From contig NZ_LUKF01000020.1 of NCBI RefSeq assembly GCF_001592755.1, positions 124,001 to 188,000 on the forward strand: a stretch of DNA of 64,000 nucleotides, written 5' to 3'. This document shows positions 1 to 9,696 of the stretch, in pieces (within the stretch, counting starts at the first letter, position 1; every line of letters begins with the position of its first letter). The notes beneath the pieces are model-generated. The model had not been told where the DNA came from, did not search any database, and worked only from the letters and a program-made list of their open reading frames with translations. Position numbers and translations under genes: made by a program. Origin of the DNA: Bdellovibrio bacteriovorus. GTDB lineage: Bacteria; Bdellovibrionota; Bdellovibrionia; Bdellovibrionales; Bdellovibrionaceae.

Positions 1-2
1 TT

Positions 3-995
3 ATGCATGATGAAGCCTATCATAAATTCTTAGTGACGATTGGCGAGCCCATCAATCAATTTGAGAAAGAATTGCAAGCCCGCACCGACGGAGCTGTTGA
101 AAAGGCATTGCGTTTTGCTCAAGTAGGCATGGCCAGTGTGGCTTTGATGATCATCGGTCTTTCTTTTTCGATGTTCATGTCTTCAAATGCATTAAAGCAA
201 GGCATTCGCTTGCAAACAGAGGCTTTATCTAAAGCATATGGAAAAATCCGTGACCTCGTTTCAAATCTATCTTCTTCAAGCTCTGATTTATCTGCGGCAT
301 CGACAGAGTCTGCGGCCTCTTTGGAAGAAACAGTCGCTTCTTTAGAAGAACTTTCAAGTATGATCAAGCTGAACGCTGACAATGCCAAGTCGGCTTCGGA
401 TCTATCGCAAACATCCAAGCTTTCGGCAGAAGAGGGTTCACGAGAAATCGCCTCGTTGATGAACTCGATGAATGAAATCGCGTCGTCATCAAAGAAAATC
501 GAAGATATTATCAACGTGATTGATGATATTGCTTTTCAGACAAACTTATTAGCCCTGAATGCAGCAGTGGAAGCTGCTCGTGCCGGAGAGCAGGGGAAAG
601 GTTTCGCCGTTGTTGCGGATGCCGTTCGTGCCTTGGCGCAAAGAAGTGCGACTTCGGCGAAAGAGATTTCCGATCTTATTTCTGAAAGTGTCGCGCAAGT
701 GGAAAATGGTCAGAAGGTCGCAGATTCCAGTCATGAAGTTTTAAAGCGCATCGTGGATTCTGTTAATAAAGTGGCGGCATTGAATGATGAAATCGCGACA
801 GCCAGTGTGGAGCAAAGCACGGGTGTAGGACAAATCACTCAAGCCATGAATCAACTGGATCAAGCGACCCAAACTAACGCGGCTTCTTCAGAGACGATTT
901 CTCAGGCGGCGTCCAGCTTGAATGAATCCACCGAAGGTCTGACAGAGACGATTGTGCATTTAGAAACTTTGACGGGCCTTAAAAAGTCCGCTTAG
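3..995 (+). CDS. Methyl-accepting chemotaxis protein, C-terminal part (5' end outside window)
   Basis: Chemoreceptor that signals to CheA/CheW. The reading frame is already open at the window edge, and the first Met is probably internal, so this is the 3' part of a larger gene. A single membrane segment lies at about residues 43-60. It is followed by a long helical region, typical of the cytoplasmic signalling hairpin. The hairpin tip is plainly visible ([16 protein letters not shown], then [16 protein letters not shown]) and is nearly invariant in this family. Ser/Ala/Glu-rich flanks would carry the methylation sites. The stop overlaps the convergent downstream gene by three bases. Ligand unknown because the sensor domain is missing. 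Confidence 0.93.
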   Translation: MHDEAYHKFLVTIGEPINQFEKELQARTDGAVEKALRFAQVGMASVALMIIGLSFSMFMSSNALKQGIRLQTEALSKAYGKIRDLVSNLSSSSSDLSAASTESAASLEETVASLEELSSMIKLNADNAKSASDLSQTSKLSAEEGSREIASLMNSMNEIASSSKKIEDIINVIDDIAFQTNLLALNAAVEAARAGEQGKGFAVVADAVRALAQRSATSAKEISDLISESVAQVENGQKVADSSHEVLKRIVDSVNKVAALNDEIATASVEQSTGVGQITQAMNQLDQATQTNAASSETISQAASSLNESTEGLTETIVHLETLTGLKKSA

Positions 996-2503
996 TCGCA
1001 GAAGTTTTGGAAAGAAGATTTTCCTTGAGGCAGGGGTTTGCAAACGCCCGCGGCGAATTGCGCTCCTGCTAAGTGTTGAGAGACTGTCCAGTCGAAATCC
1101 ACTTCCCAAGTGCGCAAAGTGTTTAAAGCTTTGCGACAGCTTTCTAAAGACAACCCTTTTCCACAGATATTTAACGGCAAATGGCCCTGTCCCACGAGCC
1201 ATTTCATAAATGGATGAGGGCCAAAGAGTTGGTCGCGCGTGCAAGGAATGCTGATGCCCGCGACTTTTCCAGTGATATTCCAGGAAGTGTAGACACCACT
1301 CGGGATCATCATATCCAGATACTTATTAAGCTGTTCTTCGGCGCGGGCCGCCGCACGAGGTGAGGTTAAGTCAAAGCCCGATCCCACTTTATAGAGAAGC
1401 TCACACAAAGGATCTGTTTCGACCTTTTTCATCGTGCACTCTTTATTGGTACCGCGATCTAAAGCCTTGCGGATCACGGCTTGTTCAAAGGTGTAGGAGT
1501 GAGGACGACGTAGTAATTCCGGCATTTTTTGAAGTTTCCAGAAAAGGCTTGCCGGAGCCTCAATGTTTTGACACAAGCGAATTCCGCGATACAGATTCGC
1601 GGCCGTAGTTTCTACTTGAACAGCCAGATAGGGATTTAAGCCCGCTTCAATCATCTGACACGTCATAAAGGCAGCACCCAGAACGTGATAGTTCTTAGAG
1701 GCGATTTGTTCCGCTTTTTTGCCGGGATATTGAACGTCCAAAATACGACGTTTTAAACTGTCACTAATATCCGATTTTTTCGATAAAGAGCGTGCAATAT
1801 AAAAATCGGATTCACGAGGAGGACAAAAAGTTTCTTCTTCACCCGTTGTATCCGGATCTAAATAGAGATCTTCCCATTTATAACCTTGCGCCAAAAGCTT
1901 GTCTTCGGCTTCTTGGTTGAAAGCAGTTCCTTGAGCAATATCATCGTGCCCACAAATCCCGATCAAGCTCAAAGCGGCGTTTGGGTTTCCCTTTGTAAAA
2001 GTCAGAGCTTTTTGGAAGAGCCAGCCTGCAGGCAGGTCTTTGCGCGTTTCTCCGGCAGTATCACCTAAAGAAGTGCGACTGTGGCGTTGCATTTGAGGAT
2101 CGGGTCTTTGTGTGTTTTTCGTGTTGGATCTTATATCGTGGTAAAAGCGCAAGGTCTTTTCAGCAAAGCAAGCATTGCCTTTGAACTGACGAGCGAAGTA
2201 CAGACTTAAACCGGAATTAGTGAACGCCACTTCGGCATCTGCCTCATAAGCACTGGGATTGATGATTTCATAGTAGCGTTGCAGGCCTTTTTTTACCCCG
2301 GATTCAGGCAAAGAATTAATCAGAATGTTAGCGATGCGATCCGCAGAAGAAAGCTTCTGGTTTCCCGGATCAATCTGGACTGCATCTTGAGCGAACACAG
2401 CTCCCGAAAAGAGCAGAGTTGCGAAGAGCAAAGCTCTCGCAGAACGTTTCAAAATGAGACAGTCTAAAAACATTGAAAACATATCATCGAAAAGAGCAAA
2501 CAT
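992..2503 (-). CDS. Secreted hypothetical protein, about 500 residues
   Basis: Not recognised. The N-terminus holds a signal peptide of the pattern [16 protein letters not shown] with an Ala-x-Ala-like cleavage zone (VFAQ) near residue 39, so the product is exported. The first ATG has a possible GAGG upstream, but its n-region would be unusually long. In-frame ATGs about 20-30 bases in, or a TTG just before KRSAR, are alternative starts. The mature part is mixed alpha/beta, with about ten scattered cysteines (for example [26 protein letters not shown]) that could form disulfides in the periplasm. It converges on the chemoreceptor with a three-base overlap of the stop codons. No catalytic motif was seen. 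Confidence 0.7.
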   Translation of the reverse strand: MFALFDDMFSMFLDCLILKRSARALLFATLLFSGAVFAQDAVQIDPGNQKLSSADRIANILINSLPESGVKKGLQRYYEIINPSAYEADAEVAFTNSGLSLYFARQFKGNACFAEKTLRFYHDIRSNTKNTQRPDPQMQRHSRTSLGDTAGETRKDLPAGWLFQKALTFTKGNPNAALSLIGICGHDDIAQGTAFNQEAEDKLLAQGYKWEDLYLDPDTTGEEETFCPPRESDFYIARSLSKKSDISDSLKRRILDVQYPGKKAEQIASKNYHVLGAAFMTCQMIEAGLNPYLAVQVETTAANLYRGIRLCQNIEAPASLFWKLQKMPELLRRPHSYTFEQAVIRKALDRGTNKECTMKKVETDPLCELLYKVGSGFDLTSPRAAARAEEQLNKYLDMMIPSGVYTSWNITGKVAGISIPCTRDQLFGPHPFMKWLVGQGHLPLNICGKGLSLESCRKALNTLRTWEVDFDWTVSQHLAGAQFAAGVCKPLPQGKSSFQNFCD

Positions 2504-2666
2504 GAGGCCGACCTCATTGCGCTTAAGATCTTTATGACAGCGGAAACTTTAGTCAGGGTGCCAAAAATTAGCCAGTGCTTCTGAAGATTGCATAATCGAA
2601 ACACTACTTAGCTTTCTTTGCTCCTATGATGGGATGATGTTTTTTAGAGGGGCTTAAGTCAGTTTT

Positions 2667-3236
2667 ATGTATTTCACTTCAGCTAATGAAAAAGAAAATT
2701 CCGTTAAAGCCACAGCTATGGCCGCGCAAAACAGGATTGGTTTTTACTTTTCACTTGTTCAGTGGATTGTATCAACGATGTTTTGTTCTTATTACCTTAC
2801 GATGGGAATTGATTTGTGGGCGGTTCTTTTGGCAGTAGCCGTGTGCTCTGCAGGTCAATTAGGTTCTGCTTACCTTTTCCTGAAACAGAAAAACTATCTC
2901 GCGGTCATTGTGTTATGCGTGCTGACTCAGATCTGCAGTGCGCAGGTCTTTTTCTTTCCTGAGATCGGAAAAGAGATCAATATCTTCCTGGCACTGGTGG
3001 TTCTATTTCCACTTTTCTTGCTGGAGGAGATTGATCACACCGTGGTCTTTTCGAATTTCGCGGGCTGTATGGTGCTCTTAGTCTGTAGTGAACTACTAAA
3101 TTACCAGGACGTCTCTGTTTCCAAACAGATATTTTCATTCCTTGTGAAATTCACTCTGATTATCTTCAATTTTGGTCAGGTGTATTTTCTTCGGACTTAT
3201 CTTGAGCAAAAACGCGCTAGCGCTCTTGAGGATTAA
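2667..3236 (+). CDS. Multi-pass membrane protein resembling an isolated sensor domain
   Basis: No enzyme motif. About five or six hydrophobic helices span roughly residues 25-175, broken by short charged loops. The protein then stops at a short charged, helix-like tail (YLEQKRASALED). This layout is like the membrane input domain of bacterial histidine kinases or nucleotide cyclases, where such a helix leads into a catalytic domain, but here the output domain is absent. It may be a truncated receptor or a stand-alone membrane protein. An AGAGGGG lies about 14 bases upstream of the start, rather far for a ribosome site. The stop overlaps the convergent GNAT-like gene by four bases. Confidence 0.6.
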   Translation: MYFTSANEKENSVKATAMAAQNRIGFYFSLVQWIVSTMFCSYYLTMGIDLWAVLLAVAVCSAGQLGSAYLFLKQKNYLAVIVLCVLTQICSAQVFFFPEIGKEINIFLALVVLFPLFLLEEIDHTVVFSNFAGCMVLLVCSELLNYQDVSVSKQIFSFLVKFTLIIFNFGQVYFLRTYLEQKRASALED

Positions 3237-4360
3237 AGAGCGAAGAACGGCTCCATTTCAACGGGTTTTTCGTTCGTCGGATGCAGGAACTCAGGCGGTT
3301 CTTGATCCGGCATCAAAAGCACGTAAACTCCAAAAGGCATCTTCGCTGAAATCCAGTTGCGCGGGCGGCGATAGATGAATTCCGAGCGGCTTTGATTGTA
3401 AACGATAAATTCGTTTTCATGGGCTTCATCGTAAGCTCGCCATAAAAGACTTTCAAAAATATCGCCATTATCAGCAAAAAGAAAATTCAGATATTTGAAA
3501 TTCAGTCCCGCTTCGACCTTTAGGCGCGAATAGGGCTTTGTCAGAGTGCGCGTCCATCCCAGGGTTTTTCCGAACTTCAAGAATTGACGGAAATTATGAG
3601 CGCGCAGGGAGTAAGACATCGGAATAAATTCCTGCATTCCTCCAGCGGACCAGGGCGCTGCGCAGCCCACGATATTGTCGTCTTTGTCGAAAGCAATCAG
3701 GAAGTCTTCAAGCTTTAAGCCTTTCCAACGTTCCAATTTATCGTGAAAGCTTTGCGCGTCCCACACTGTCGCTAAATCTCTTTGTCGAGATTTTTGAATG
3801 ATATAGTAAATCAAGGCATCGACGTTGGCGGCACTGCCACGACGTATGCGCAAATGCGGCAAAGGAACAGAAGCCCACGGAAGCTTTCCGTGCACTGAAA
3901 CCATATTAAAGCGGCGATAGAGATAGTAATGTGGGAGCGGGCGCTTCATCGTACGCGGGCGCACAAAGGCATTTAAAGCTTGTGCATCACTCAGACTTAA
4001 AACCGAAATCAGATGTTTACATCCAAAAGTGTGAAAGACTTCTTCCATCACCGGTAAAAAGTGCTGGGACCATTCCAGAATGGCGCGGCGGTTGGAAGAA
4101 ATACGTAAATCCCGACCGAAAGCCACAGGGCGAACTTTGTTATTCAAAAGAACGTCCCGGACCACGAAGCTCGCGATACCTTCGATTTTTTCTTCTTCCT
4201 TCAATTGATACGTCAAATATTGATCGGACTGAACCGCATAAGGCGCAAAAAAATCCTGACCACGATCGGTTTTCATTTCAAGCAGACCGCGTGTCGGAAA
4301 GGTTTTATAGAATTCAGCCAGGGCGGCCGCATCTTCGGGCTTAGCGATCTCTAACTTCAT
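3233..4360 (-). CDS. GNAT-like acyltransferase family protein
   Basis: Likely cytoplasmic, with no signal peptide. The N-terminal section (MKLEIAKPEDAAALAEFYK and the strands after it) has the start typical of GNAT acyltransferases, and a second GNAT-like half may follow from about residue 175. The acetyl-CoA loop is not clear enough to name a substrate. The chosen ATG at 4360 overlaps the TAA of the upstream adenosyltransferase by one base, so the two genes look translationally coupled. A longer frame upstream runs antisense-like through the neighbour and was discarded. Length is 375 residues. Acyltransferase activity is inferred only from fold-like pattern. Confidence 0.6.
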   Translation of the reverse strand: MKLEIAKPEDAAALAEFYKTFPTRGLLEMKTDRGQDFFAPYAVQSDQYLTYQLKEEEKIEGIASFVVRDVLLNNKVRPVAFGRDLRISSNRRAILEWSQHFLPVMEEVFHTFGCKHLISVLSLSDAQALNAFVRPRTMKRPLPHYYLYRRFNMVSVHGKLPWASVPLPHLRIRRGSAANVDALIYYIIQKSRQRDLATVWDAQSFHDKLERWKGLKLEDFLIAFDKDDNIVGCAAPWSAGGMQEFIPMSYSLRAHNFRQFLKFGKTLGWTRTLTKPYSRLKVEAGLNFKYLNFLFADNGDIFESLLWRAYDEAHENEFIVYNQSRSEFIYRRPRNWISAKMPFGVYVLLMPDQEPPEFLHPTNEKPVEMEPFFAL

Positions 4361-4935
4361 TAAGTCTTCTTCCAAAGGACATCGTGATGGCCGGTTTTTA
4401 GGTTCACCCAACGGGCCGCCACAAAAAGATAATCGCTCAAACGATTTAGATACTGCAAAGCGGAAGCGTAACGCTCGTCTTTCACGGCAATTTCGGCCGA
4501 ACGTCTTTCGCTGCGACGGCAACTCGTGCGCGCCACGTGAAGGTGAGAGGCGACGATGTGACCAGCCGGCAAAATAAAGTTACGCAGTTCGGGAAGTTCT
4601 ACGGTCAAAGCGTCAATCTGTTTTTCTAAATGGCGAATCTGTTCTTCTGTGATCGGCGGAAGCATTTTAAACACGTCATCTTTTTCCGTCGCCAGAAGGC
4701 TTCCTATGTTGAAAAGCTCGTTTTGGATTTTTTCTAAAGTTTGATCCAAAGAATGCACTTCGGGCACCGAAGCCATGGCAGAGCGAACAACGCCGATGAA
4801 ACTATTCAGCTCATCCACCGTTCCGTAAGCTTCAACACGAGGATTGAACTTTTCGACGCAGGAGCCATCGACAAGCCTTGTCGTTCCTTTGTCACCAGTC
4901 CGTGTATAAATCTTTGCTTTCGGAGCGTCCGTCAT
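4360..4935 (-). CDS. pduO: Cob(I)yrinic acid a,c-diamide / cob(I)alamin adenosyltransferase, PduO type
   Basis: Transfers adenosine from ATP to cobalt(I) corrinoids, making adenosylcobalamin in the cytoplasm. The N-terminal IYTRTGDKGTTRL nucleotide loop and YGTVDELNSFIG are family hallmarks. The Arg-rich SCRRSERRSAE and YLNRLSDYLFVAARW follow near the C-terminus, as expected. Length is 191 residues, normal for the family. The ATG at 4935 was chosen because AGAGG lies eight bases upstream and the family signature begins at once; the longer upstream extension has no family counterpart. It is divergent from the amidohydrolase gene at 5003 and first in a two-gene unit with the GNAT-like gene. Confidence 0.92.
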   Translation of the reverse strand: MTDAPKAKIYTRTGDKGTTRLVDGSCVEKFNPRVEAYGTVDELNSFIGVVRSAMASVPEVHSLDQTLEKIQNELFNIGSLLATEKDDVFKMLPPITEEQIRHLEKQIDALTVELPELRNFILPAGHIVASHLHVARTSCRRSERRSAEIAVKDERYASALQYLNRLSDYLFVAARWVNLKTGHHDVLWKKT

Positions 4936-5002
4936 AATAACCTCTATTAAAGTTTTGCCTATGCCTTCAAAGAGGTCAAGGTGGAAGCACAAGGAGTAAA
5001 GC

Positions 5003-5815
5003 ATGGCTGACAATGAAGTTCCTTTGATCGTGACAATTCCGCATTCGGGCGAAAAAGTGCCGCCGCAGACGCCATGGTTGAATTCATTGCCGGAAGAAAT
5101 TCTGATGTGCGATGTGGATCGTTATGTCGATTTTCTGTATGAACCTGCTTTACACAAACTGCACATCCCTTTGGTGAAAACAGAATGGCATCGTTATGCG
5201 GCGGATTTAAACCGCATCCCTGACGACGTGGACGCATCATCGGTGGTGGGACATGCCAACGCTGCGGGAATGCACAATCGAGGCTTTCACTGGGTTATTA
5301 CGACTTATAAGCACGCTTTGATGAAAGAGCCGATGAGTGTTGAAACTCATAACGAACTGGTGAAGCTCGTTTACGAACCCTTCCATGCCGGCGTTCGTCA
5401 GCTTTACCAAGATCTTCACGCCAAGGGTTTTAAAAAAACCTTTCACATTGATGCGCACAGCATGCCCTCTGTGGGAACGAGTGAACATCGCGATCCAGGG
5501 GAGCACCGTGCCGACATCGTTGTCAGTGATAGCAAAGGAAAAAGCTGTGATCCGCGATTCAAAGACTTGGTCATTGCCGCTTATGTGACGGCCGGGTTCA
5601 AAGTCGGCTACAACTGGCCGTATTTTGGTGGACGTGTCACAGAGCAGTATGGTGATCCTCGTCGCGATCAGCATACACTGCAGGTGGAGATGAACCGCGC
5701 TCTTTACATGGATGAAAAAACCAAAAAGCTAAAACCTGAAGAAGCGAAGAAAGTTCAGGAGAAAGTTCTGTTTGCTTTGAGCTACATCCGCAACAATCTG
5801 ATGCACATAATGTAG
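5003..5815 (+). CDS. N-formylglutamate amidohydrolase family protein
   Basis: The FGase/HutG2-like fold hydrolyses N-formylglutamate or related N-acyl amino acids. Visible signatures are VTIPHSGEKVPP at the start, DVDRYVDFLYEP, the Arg/Asn segment AADLNRIPDD, the metal-ligand-like FHIDAHSMPS, and the closing LQVEMNRALYMDE. Length of 270 residues fits. AAGGAG sits seven bases upstream of the ATG. There is no histidine-degradation neighbour, so the physiological substrate is open. It is divergent from the cobalamin adenosyltransferase, with a 67-bp gap that must hold both promoters. Confidence 0.87.
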   Translation: MADNEVPLIVTIPHSGEKVPPQTPWLNSLPEEILMCDVDRYVDFLYEPALHKLHIPLVKTEWHRYAADLNRIPDDVDASSVVGHANAAGMHNRGFHWVITTYKHALMKEPMSVETHNELVKLVYEPFHAGVRQLYQDLHAKGFKKTFHIDAHSMPSVGTSEHRDPGEHRADIVVSDSKGKSCDPRFKDLVIAAYVTAGFKVGYNWPYFGGRVTEQYGDPRRDQHTLQVEMNRALYMDEKTKKLKPEEAKKVQEKVLFALSYIRNNLMHIM

Positions 5816-5909
5816 GGCGTCGAACGGAAAAAGGCGTAGTCACCAAAGCCGACTTAAATTATTGATAGCAGTGAAGAAATACTACTGGCTTTCAATAAGG
5901 ATTTTCTCT

Positions 5910-7331
5910 TTGAAAAAAGCGGACTCATCACTGCTGTCGACAATAAAAAAGTACAACCGTCCGTTGGCTTCTTTGAAGCTGGCCGTTTTCATCATTCTTT
6001 CAATTGCTGTGATCACGGCGGTCGGAACCTTTGTTGAAGCCAAATACGATGCGTATGCGGCCCGCAAGCTTGTGTACGATACTTGGTTTATGTACACGAT
6101 CATGGGTCTTTTGGTGATCAATCTTCTTGCGGTCATGCTGGATCGTTTTCCTTGGCGAAAACGTCATGCGGCTTTCGTGCTTGCTCATATTGGTATCATC
6201 ATTCTTTTAGCGGGTGCCTATCTGACGATGGAGTTTGGCCTTGATGGATCGATGCGCGTGGGGATTGGTGAAACCAATAATTTTGTGCAAACTTCCGAGA
6301 CAGATTTAGTCGTTTACACATCCTTTGATGGGGACCGCTACTCAAAAACTCTCGAACAAGAAGTGGATTTTTTTAGAAATCCTCCTTCTGAAAAAAAGCC
6401 CTACGTGATTCCGGCTTACGAAGGTGAAATTCGAATCGTCGACTACAAAAAATATGTGATTCCTTCAAAAAAAGTTTTGCCGGGCGACGATGGTAAAAAC
6501 GGAGCGGGTTTGCGCTTCCAACTGCAAAATCCCAACGTGAATGTGATCGAGTGGCTGGTGCAGAAAAAGCCAAACAACCTGACGTCCCATAATTTCGGTC
6601 CCGCGCAAATTCACTTAGGTCCGGCGCCTGAAAAACCGCGCGGTGCTAACGAAATCTTTTTAACTCCTGAAAAAGACGGTCTTCGGTATGTGGTTTTCCA
6701 GAAAGACTCAGAGAAACCTTTGAAAAAAGGTTTTGTCAAAGAAGGGGACGTCTTTGATCCCGGCTTTAAGATGGCCTTGTCTTTCCGTGTCCTGCGCTAC
6801 CTTCCAACGGCGAAAGAAGATTGGGATATTCAAACTCTGGAAAGACCGACACCGATGACGACCGCGGCCATTAAAATCATCTTTGACGGTAAAGAGAACT
6901 GGGTTCTTTTGAACGACATGGTGAAACTGTTCACGACGAATTCGGTTTATCTTTTAACGTACGGAAACCGCCGCATTGATATCGGTTTTCCTCTGAAACT
7001 AAATAAGTTTCAAGTGAGTCACTACCAAGGCACCATGCGGGCGATGGCCTATGAAAGTTTAGTGCAAGTTCCCGATCTCGGAGAACACGTGATTTCAATG
7101 AATGAACCTTTGAAATACAAAGGTCTGACAATTTACCAAGCCAGTTTCCAAGAAGACAATGGTCAGCCTGTGGCTTCGGTGTTTTCCGTGAATCACGATC
7201 CAGGACGCTTTTTGAAGTATCTGGGCTCTTTGATTATCAGCTTGGGAACGATTTTACTTATGTGGTTTAAGCATTTGGATTTTAAAATTGCGCGCAAATC
7301 CCAAAAGAATGACGACGGGGTGAATTCATGA
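5910..7331 (+). CDS. resB: Cytochrome c biogenesis protein ResB (system II)
   Basis: Membrane partner of CcsA in haem delivery to apocytochromes c. Hydrophobic segments occur near residues 20-40, 60-80 and 90-110. A large periplasmic domain follows, then one C-terminal membrane helix, which is the ResB layout. The conserved YDTWFMYTIMGLLVINL and the final FQEDNGQPVASVFSVNHDPG are ResB-like. The TTG at 5910 is preferred because AAGGA lies eight bases upstream; an upstream TTG at 5862 has no such site. The gene overlaps ccsA by four bases (ATGA), so the two halves of the cytochrome c synthetase should be co-translated. It precedes the haem-rich Act cluster. Confidence 0.88.
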   Translation: MKKADSSLLSTIKKYNRPLASLKLAVFIILSIAVITAVGTFVEAKYDAYAARKLVYDTWFMYTIMGLLVINLLAVMLDRFPWRKRHAAFVLAHIGIIILLAGAYLTMEFGLDGSMRVGIGETNNFVQTSETDLVVYTSFDGDRYSKTLEQEVDFFRNPPSEKKPYVIPAYEGEIRIVDYKKYVIPSKKVLPGDDGKNGAGLRFQLQNPNVNVIEWLVQKKPNNLTSHNFGPAQIHLGPAPEKPRGANEIFLTPEKDGLRYVVFQKDSEKPLKKGFVKEGDVFDPGFKMALSFRVLRYLPTAKEDWDIQTLERPTPMTTAAIKIIFDGKENWVLLNDMVKLFTTNSVYLLTYGNRRIDIGFPLKLNKFQVSHYQGTMRAMAYESLVQVPDLGEHVISMNEPLKYKGLTIYQASFQEDNGQPVASVFSVNHDPGRFLKYLGSLIISLGTILLMWFKHLDFKIARKSQKNDDGVNS

Positions 7332-8965
7332 AGAATATCTTAATAGTTGCCATGGCTTTATTCATGGCGGTGCCGGCCTTCGCCAAAGACGGCGATGCTT
7401 TGAAGTATCTGCCGGTTCAAGATGGTGGACGTATTAAACCTTATGACAGCTTCTCTCGCGAGATGTTGGAAATCGTTTACGGAAAAACGAAGTACGAAGG
7501 TCGCGCGGCGACGGAAATCGTCATGACGTGGATGCTTTCTCCGCAGGCGTGGCAAGATAAAAAAATCTTTGAAGTTCGCAATCACCAGGTTTTGACTTCA
7601 ATGAATCTGCCAAAAGATCAACGCTATTTTTCTGGCGAAGAGCTTTTTGCTGGGGATCGTTTCAATCTTCTTCGTCAAGAGCTGCAAGCAAAACGTGACA
7701 CAAAAGAAAAGCTAAATCCTTACTTCCAAGCTTTGCAACGCCTGGAAAATCAGTACTTCGTGTTTCAAGAAATCGCGGCGGGCCGCATGTTGAAAATCGT
7801 GCCTCCGAAAGAAGGCGATGCTTGGATTTCTGTCGCTGATATGGATGCGACGATGCAAGAAAAGTTCATGGACTTCACAAAAGCTTTTGTGAATCACATT
7901 GGTGCTGTGGCTGCGGCCTCTGACACCAGTGCGACAGGTAAAGAATTAGATGCGAAAGTCGCGGCCTTTGAAGAAGCGGCGAAAGCAAATAATCCAGCTC
8001 TTTATGATCACGCAACTAAGATCAAAGCCGAAGTCCACTACAACAATTTTCATCCATTCCGTTGGGCGTATATTTTTTATTTCCTAGCGTTCACAGTTCT
8101 TCTTTTGGTTTGGACATTGAAAAAAGAATCTTTGATGAAGATTGCTTGGGTTTTTCTCGGCCTGGGTTTTGTTCTCAACACATACGGATTCGTTCTGCGC
8201 ATGTACATCATGGATCGTGCGCCGGTCACAAATATGTATGAGACCGTGGTGTGGGTCGCGTGGGGGACCGTGCTGTTTGCCGCGATATTGGAAATCATTT
8301 ACAAGTTCCGTTTGATCCTTGTCGCGGGAACTTTGGTCGGGACTTTTGGATTGGTGATTGCGGATTTTGCTCCAGCAGTTCTTGATCCAACGCTTCAACC
8401 ACTAGAACCTGTTTTGCGCAGCAACTATTGGCTGACGATCCACGTGATGACTATCACTATCAGTTACGCCGCGTTTTTCTTGGCGTTTGGTTTAGCCGAC
8501 ATCGGTCTGATCTATTACTTGCGCGGCGAAGAAAAATTCCAAAAAGAAATTCGCGCGATTGTTTCAGGAATCTATCGCTCGATGCAAATCGGGGTGGCGT
8601 TCTTGGCTCCTGGAATTATCTTGGGTGGTATCTGGGCCGATTATTCTTGGGGCCGTTTCTGGGGTTGGGACCCTAAAGAGACGTGGGCGTTGATCGCCTT
8701 GCTAGGATATCTAGCGGTCCTGCATGCTCGCTATGCGGGCTTTATCAAAAATTTTGGTATGGTTGTTACGGCGGTGATTACGTTCTCGCTTGTTATCATG
8801 GCTTGGTACGGAGTGAATTTTGTCCTTGGCGCGGGGCTTCATTCGTACGGCTTTGGTGCAGGCGGAGTCGAATATGTCTCGGCATTCGTAGCAGCACACA
8901 TACTCCTCGTCATCTATGTAGGCATAGTACGTCGAGGAAAACAGACAACACAAACAACAAACTAA
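7328..8965 (+). CDS. ccsA: Cytochrome c biogenesis protein CcsA (haem handling, system II)
   Basis: Multi-pass protein that binds haem and presents it to CXXCH apoproteins. The tryptophan-rich WGRFWGWDPKETWALI motif is at about residue 441, the defining haem-handling signature. Conserved His residues lie in flanking loops (for example HVMTITISYAAF). The first 240 residues are unusual for the simple family: a signal peptide (MKNILIVAMALFMAVPAFA) and a long periplasmic, partly helical region come before the first of about eight C-terminal membrane helices. Similar extended CcsA proteins exist in delta-proteobacteria-like lineages. It is translationally coupled to resB. A 190-bp gap separates it from actA. 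Confidence 0.92.
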   Translation: MKNILIVAMALFMAVPAFAKDGDALKYLPVQDGGRIKPYDSFSREMLEIVYGKTKYEGRAATEIVMTWMLSPQAWQDKKIFEVRNHQVLTSMNLPKDQRYFSGEELFAGDRFNLLRQELQAKRDTKEKLNPYFQALQRLENQYFVFQEIAAGRMLKIVPPKEGDAWISVADMDATMQEKFMDFTKAFVNHIGAVAAASDTSATGKELDAKVAAFEEAAKANNPALYDHATKIKAEVHYNNFHPFRWAYIFYFLAFTVLLLVWTLKKESLMKIAWVFLGLGFVLNTYGFVLRMYIMDRAPVTNMYETVVWVAWGTVLFAAILEIIYKFRLILVAGTLVGTFGLVIADFAPAVLDPTLQPLEPVLRSNYWLTIHVMTITISYAAFFLAFGLADIGLIYYLRGEEKFQKEIRAIVSGIYRSMQIGVAFLAPGIILGGIWADYSWGRFWGWDPKETWALIALLGYLAVLHARYAGFIKNFGMVVTAVITFSLVIMAWYGVNFVLGAGLHSYGFGAGGVEYVSAFVAAHILLVIYVGIVRRGKQTTQTTN

Positions 8966-9155
8966 GTTGGTGACCGCTGAAACTTCGGTGGAGGCGGGTG
9001 CTTAAGGATTGAGCGGAAAGGTTTGAAGTCTCCCTCTTTTTCAATATGCTTGCAAAAAGAATATGGACAACTGGACTTTTCCACCATTAAATAAGAGCAA
9101 ACTAAAATTAGGACAGCATTCGTTTGTCTTTGGCAACAAGAAGCGAAGGATGATT

Positions 9156-9680
9156 ATGCATCGAGGTTTCAATATAGTCGCGTTGTTAAGCGCGCTCATG
9201 ATTTCAACACTTCTCACGGGTTGTAAATTCCAGCCTGGGTTTGGTTACAATAAAGGATATGCTCCAGAACAGCCGATTCCTTTTGATCACTCACTGCACG
9301 TGGGAACTCACAAAATTCAATGTCAGTACTGCCACAATCAAGTGGAAAGAACGAAGCATTCGAATATTCCGGCTCTTTCAACTTGTATGAATTGCCATCT
9401 TCAAGTTGCAACAGATAAACCAAGCATTCAAAAACTTCGTGAAGCTTATGACAGCGGCGGCTCTGTAGAGTGGGTTCGTGTTCACATGCTTCCTGACTTC
9501 GTTCACTTCAACCACAACGCGCACATTGCTAAAGGTGTGAACTGCCAAACATGTCACGGTCCTATCGAGACAATGAAAAAGGTAGAGCAATTTTCAGATC
9601 TTTCAATGGGATGGTGTGTGAACTGCCATCGTCAGCCTGAAAACAAAGCGCCAATCAACTGTTCAACTTGTCACTACTAA
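9156..9680 (+). CDS. actA: Alternative complex III subunit ActA, pentahaem cytochrome c lipoprotein
   Basis: Periplasmic electron-transfer subunit of the quinol-oxidising alternative complex III. Five CXXCH haem sites are visible (CQYCH, CMNCH, CQTCH, CVNCH, CSTCH), the count expected for ActA. Extra His residues (FDHSLH, HFNHNAH) are candidate axial ligands. The N-terminus is a lipoprotein signal with lipobox LLTGC. The ATG at 9156 was chosen because AAGGA sits five bases before it and it gives a proper signal peptide; the upstream ATGs at 9063 and 9150 do not fit as well. It is first gene of actABCDEF, 16 bases before actB. Confidence 0.93.
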   Translation: MHRGFNIVALLSALMISTLLTGCKFQPGFGYNKGYAPEQPIPFDHSLHVGTHKIQCQYCHNQVERTKHSNIPALSTCMNCHLQVATDKPSIQKLREAYDSGGSVEWVRVHMLPDFVHFNHNAHIAKGVNCQTCHGPIETMKKVEQFSDLSMGWCVNCHRQPENKAPINCSTCHY

Positions 9681-9696
9681 GGTTTCGGAAGGTACC

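Noticed and set aside
3233-4522. 429-codon form of the GNAT-like protein
   Set aside because: The extra 54 residues run antisense-like through the adenosyltransferase gene; the ATG at 4360 overlaps its stop and starts the domain.
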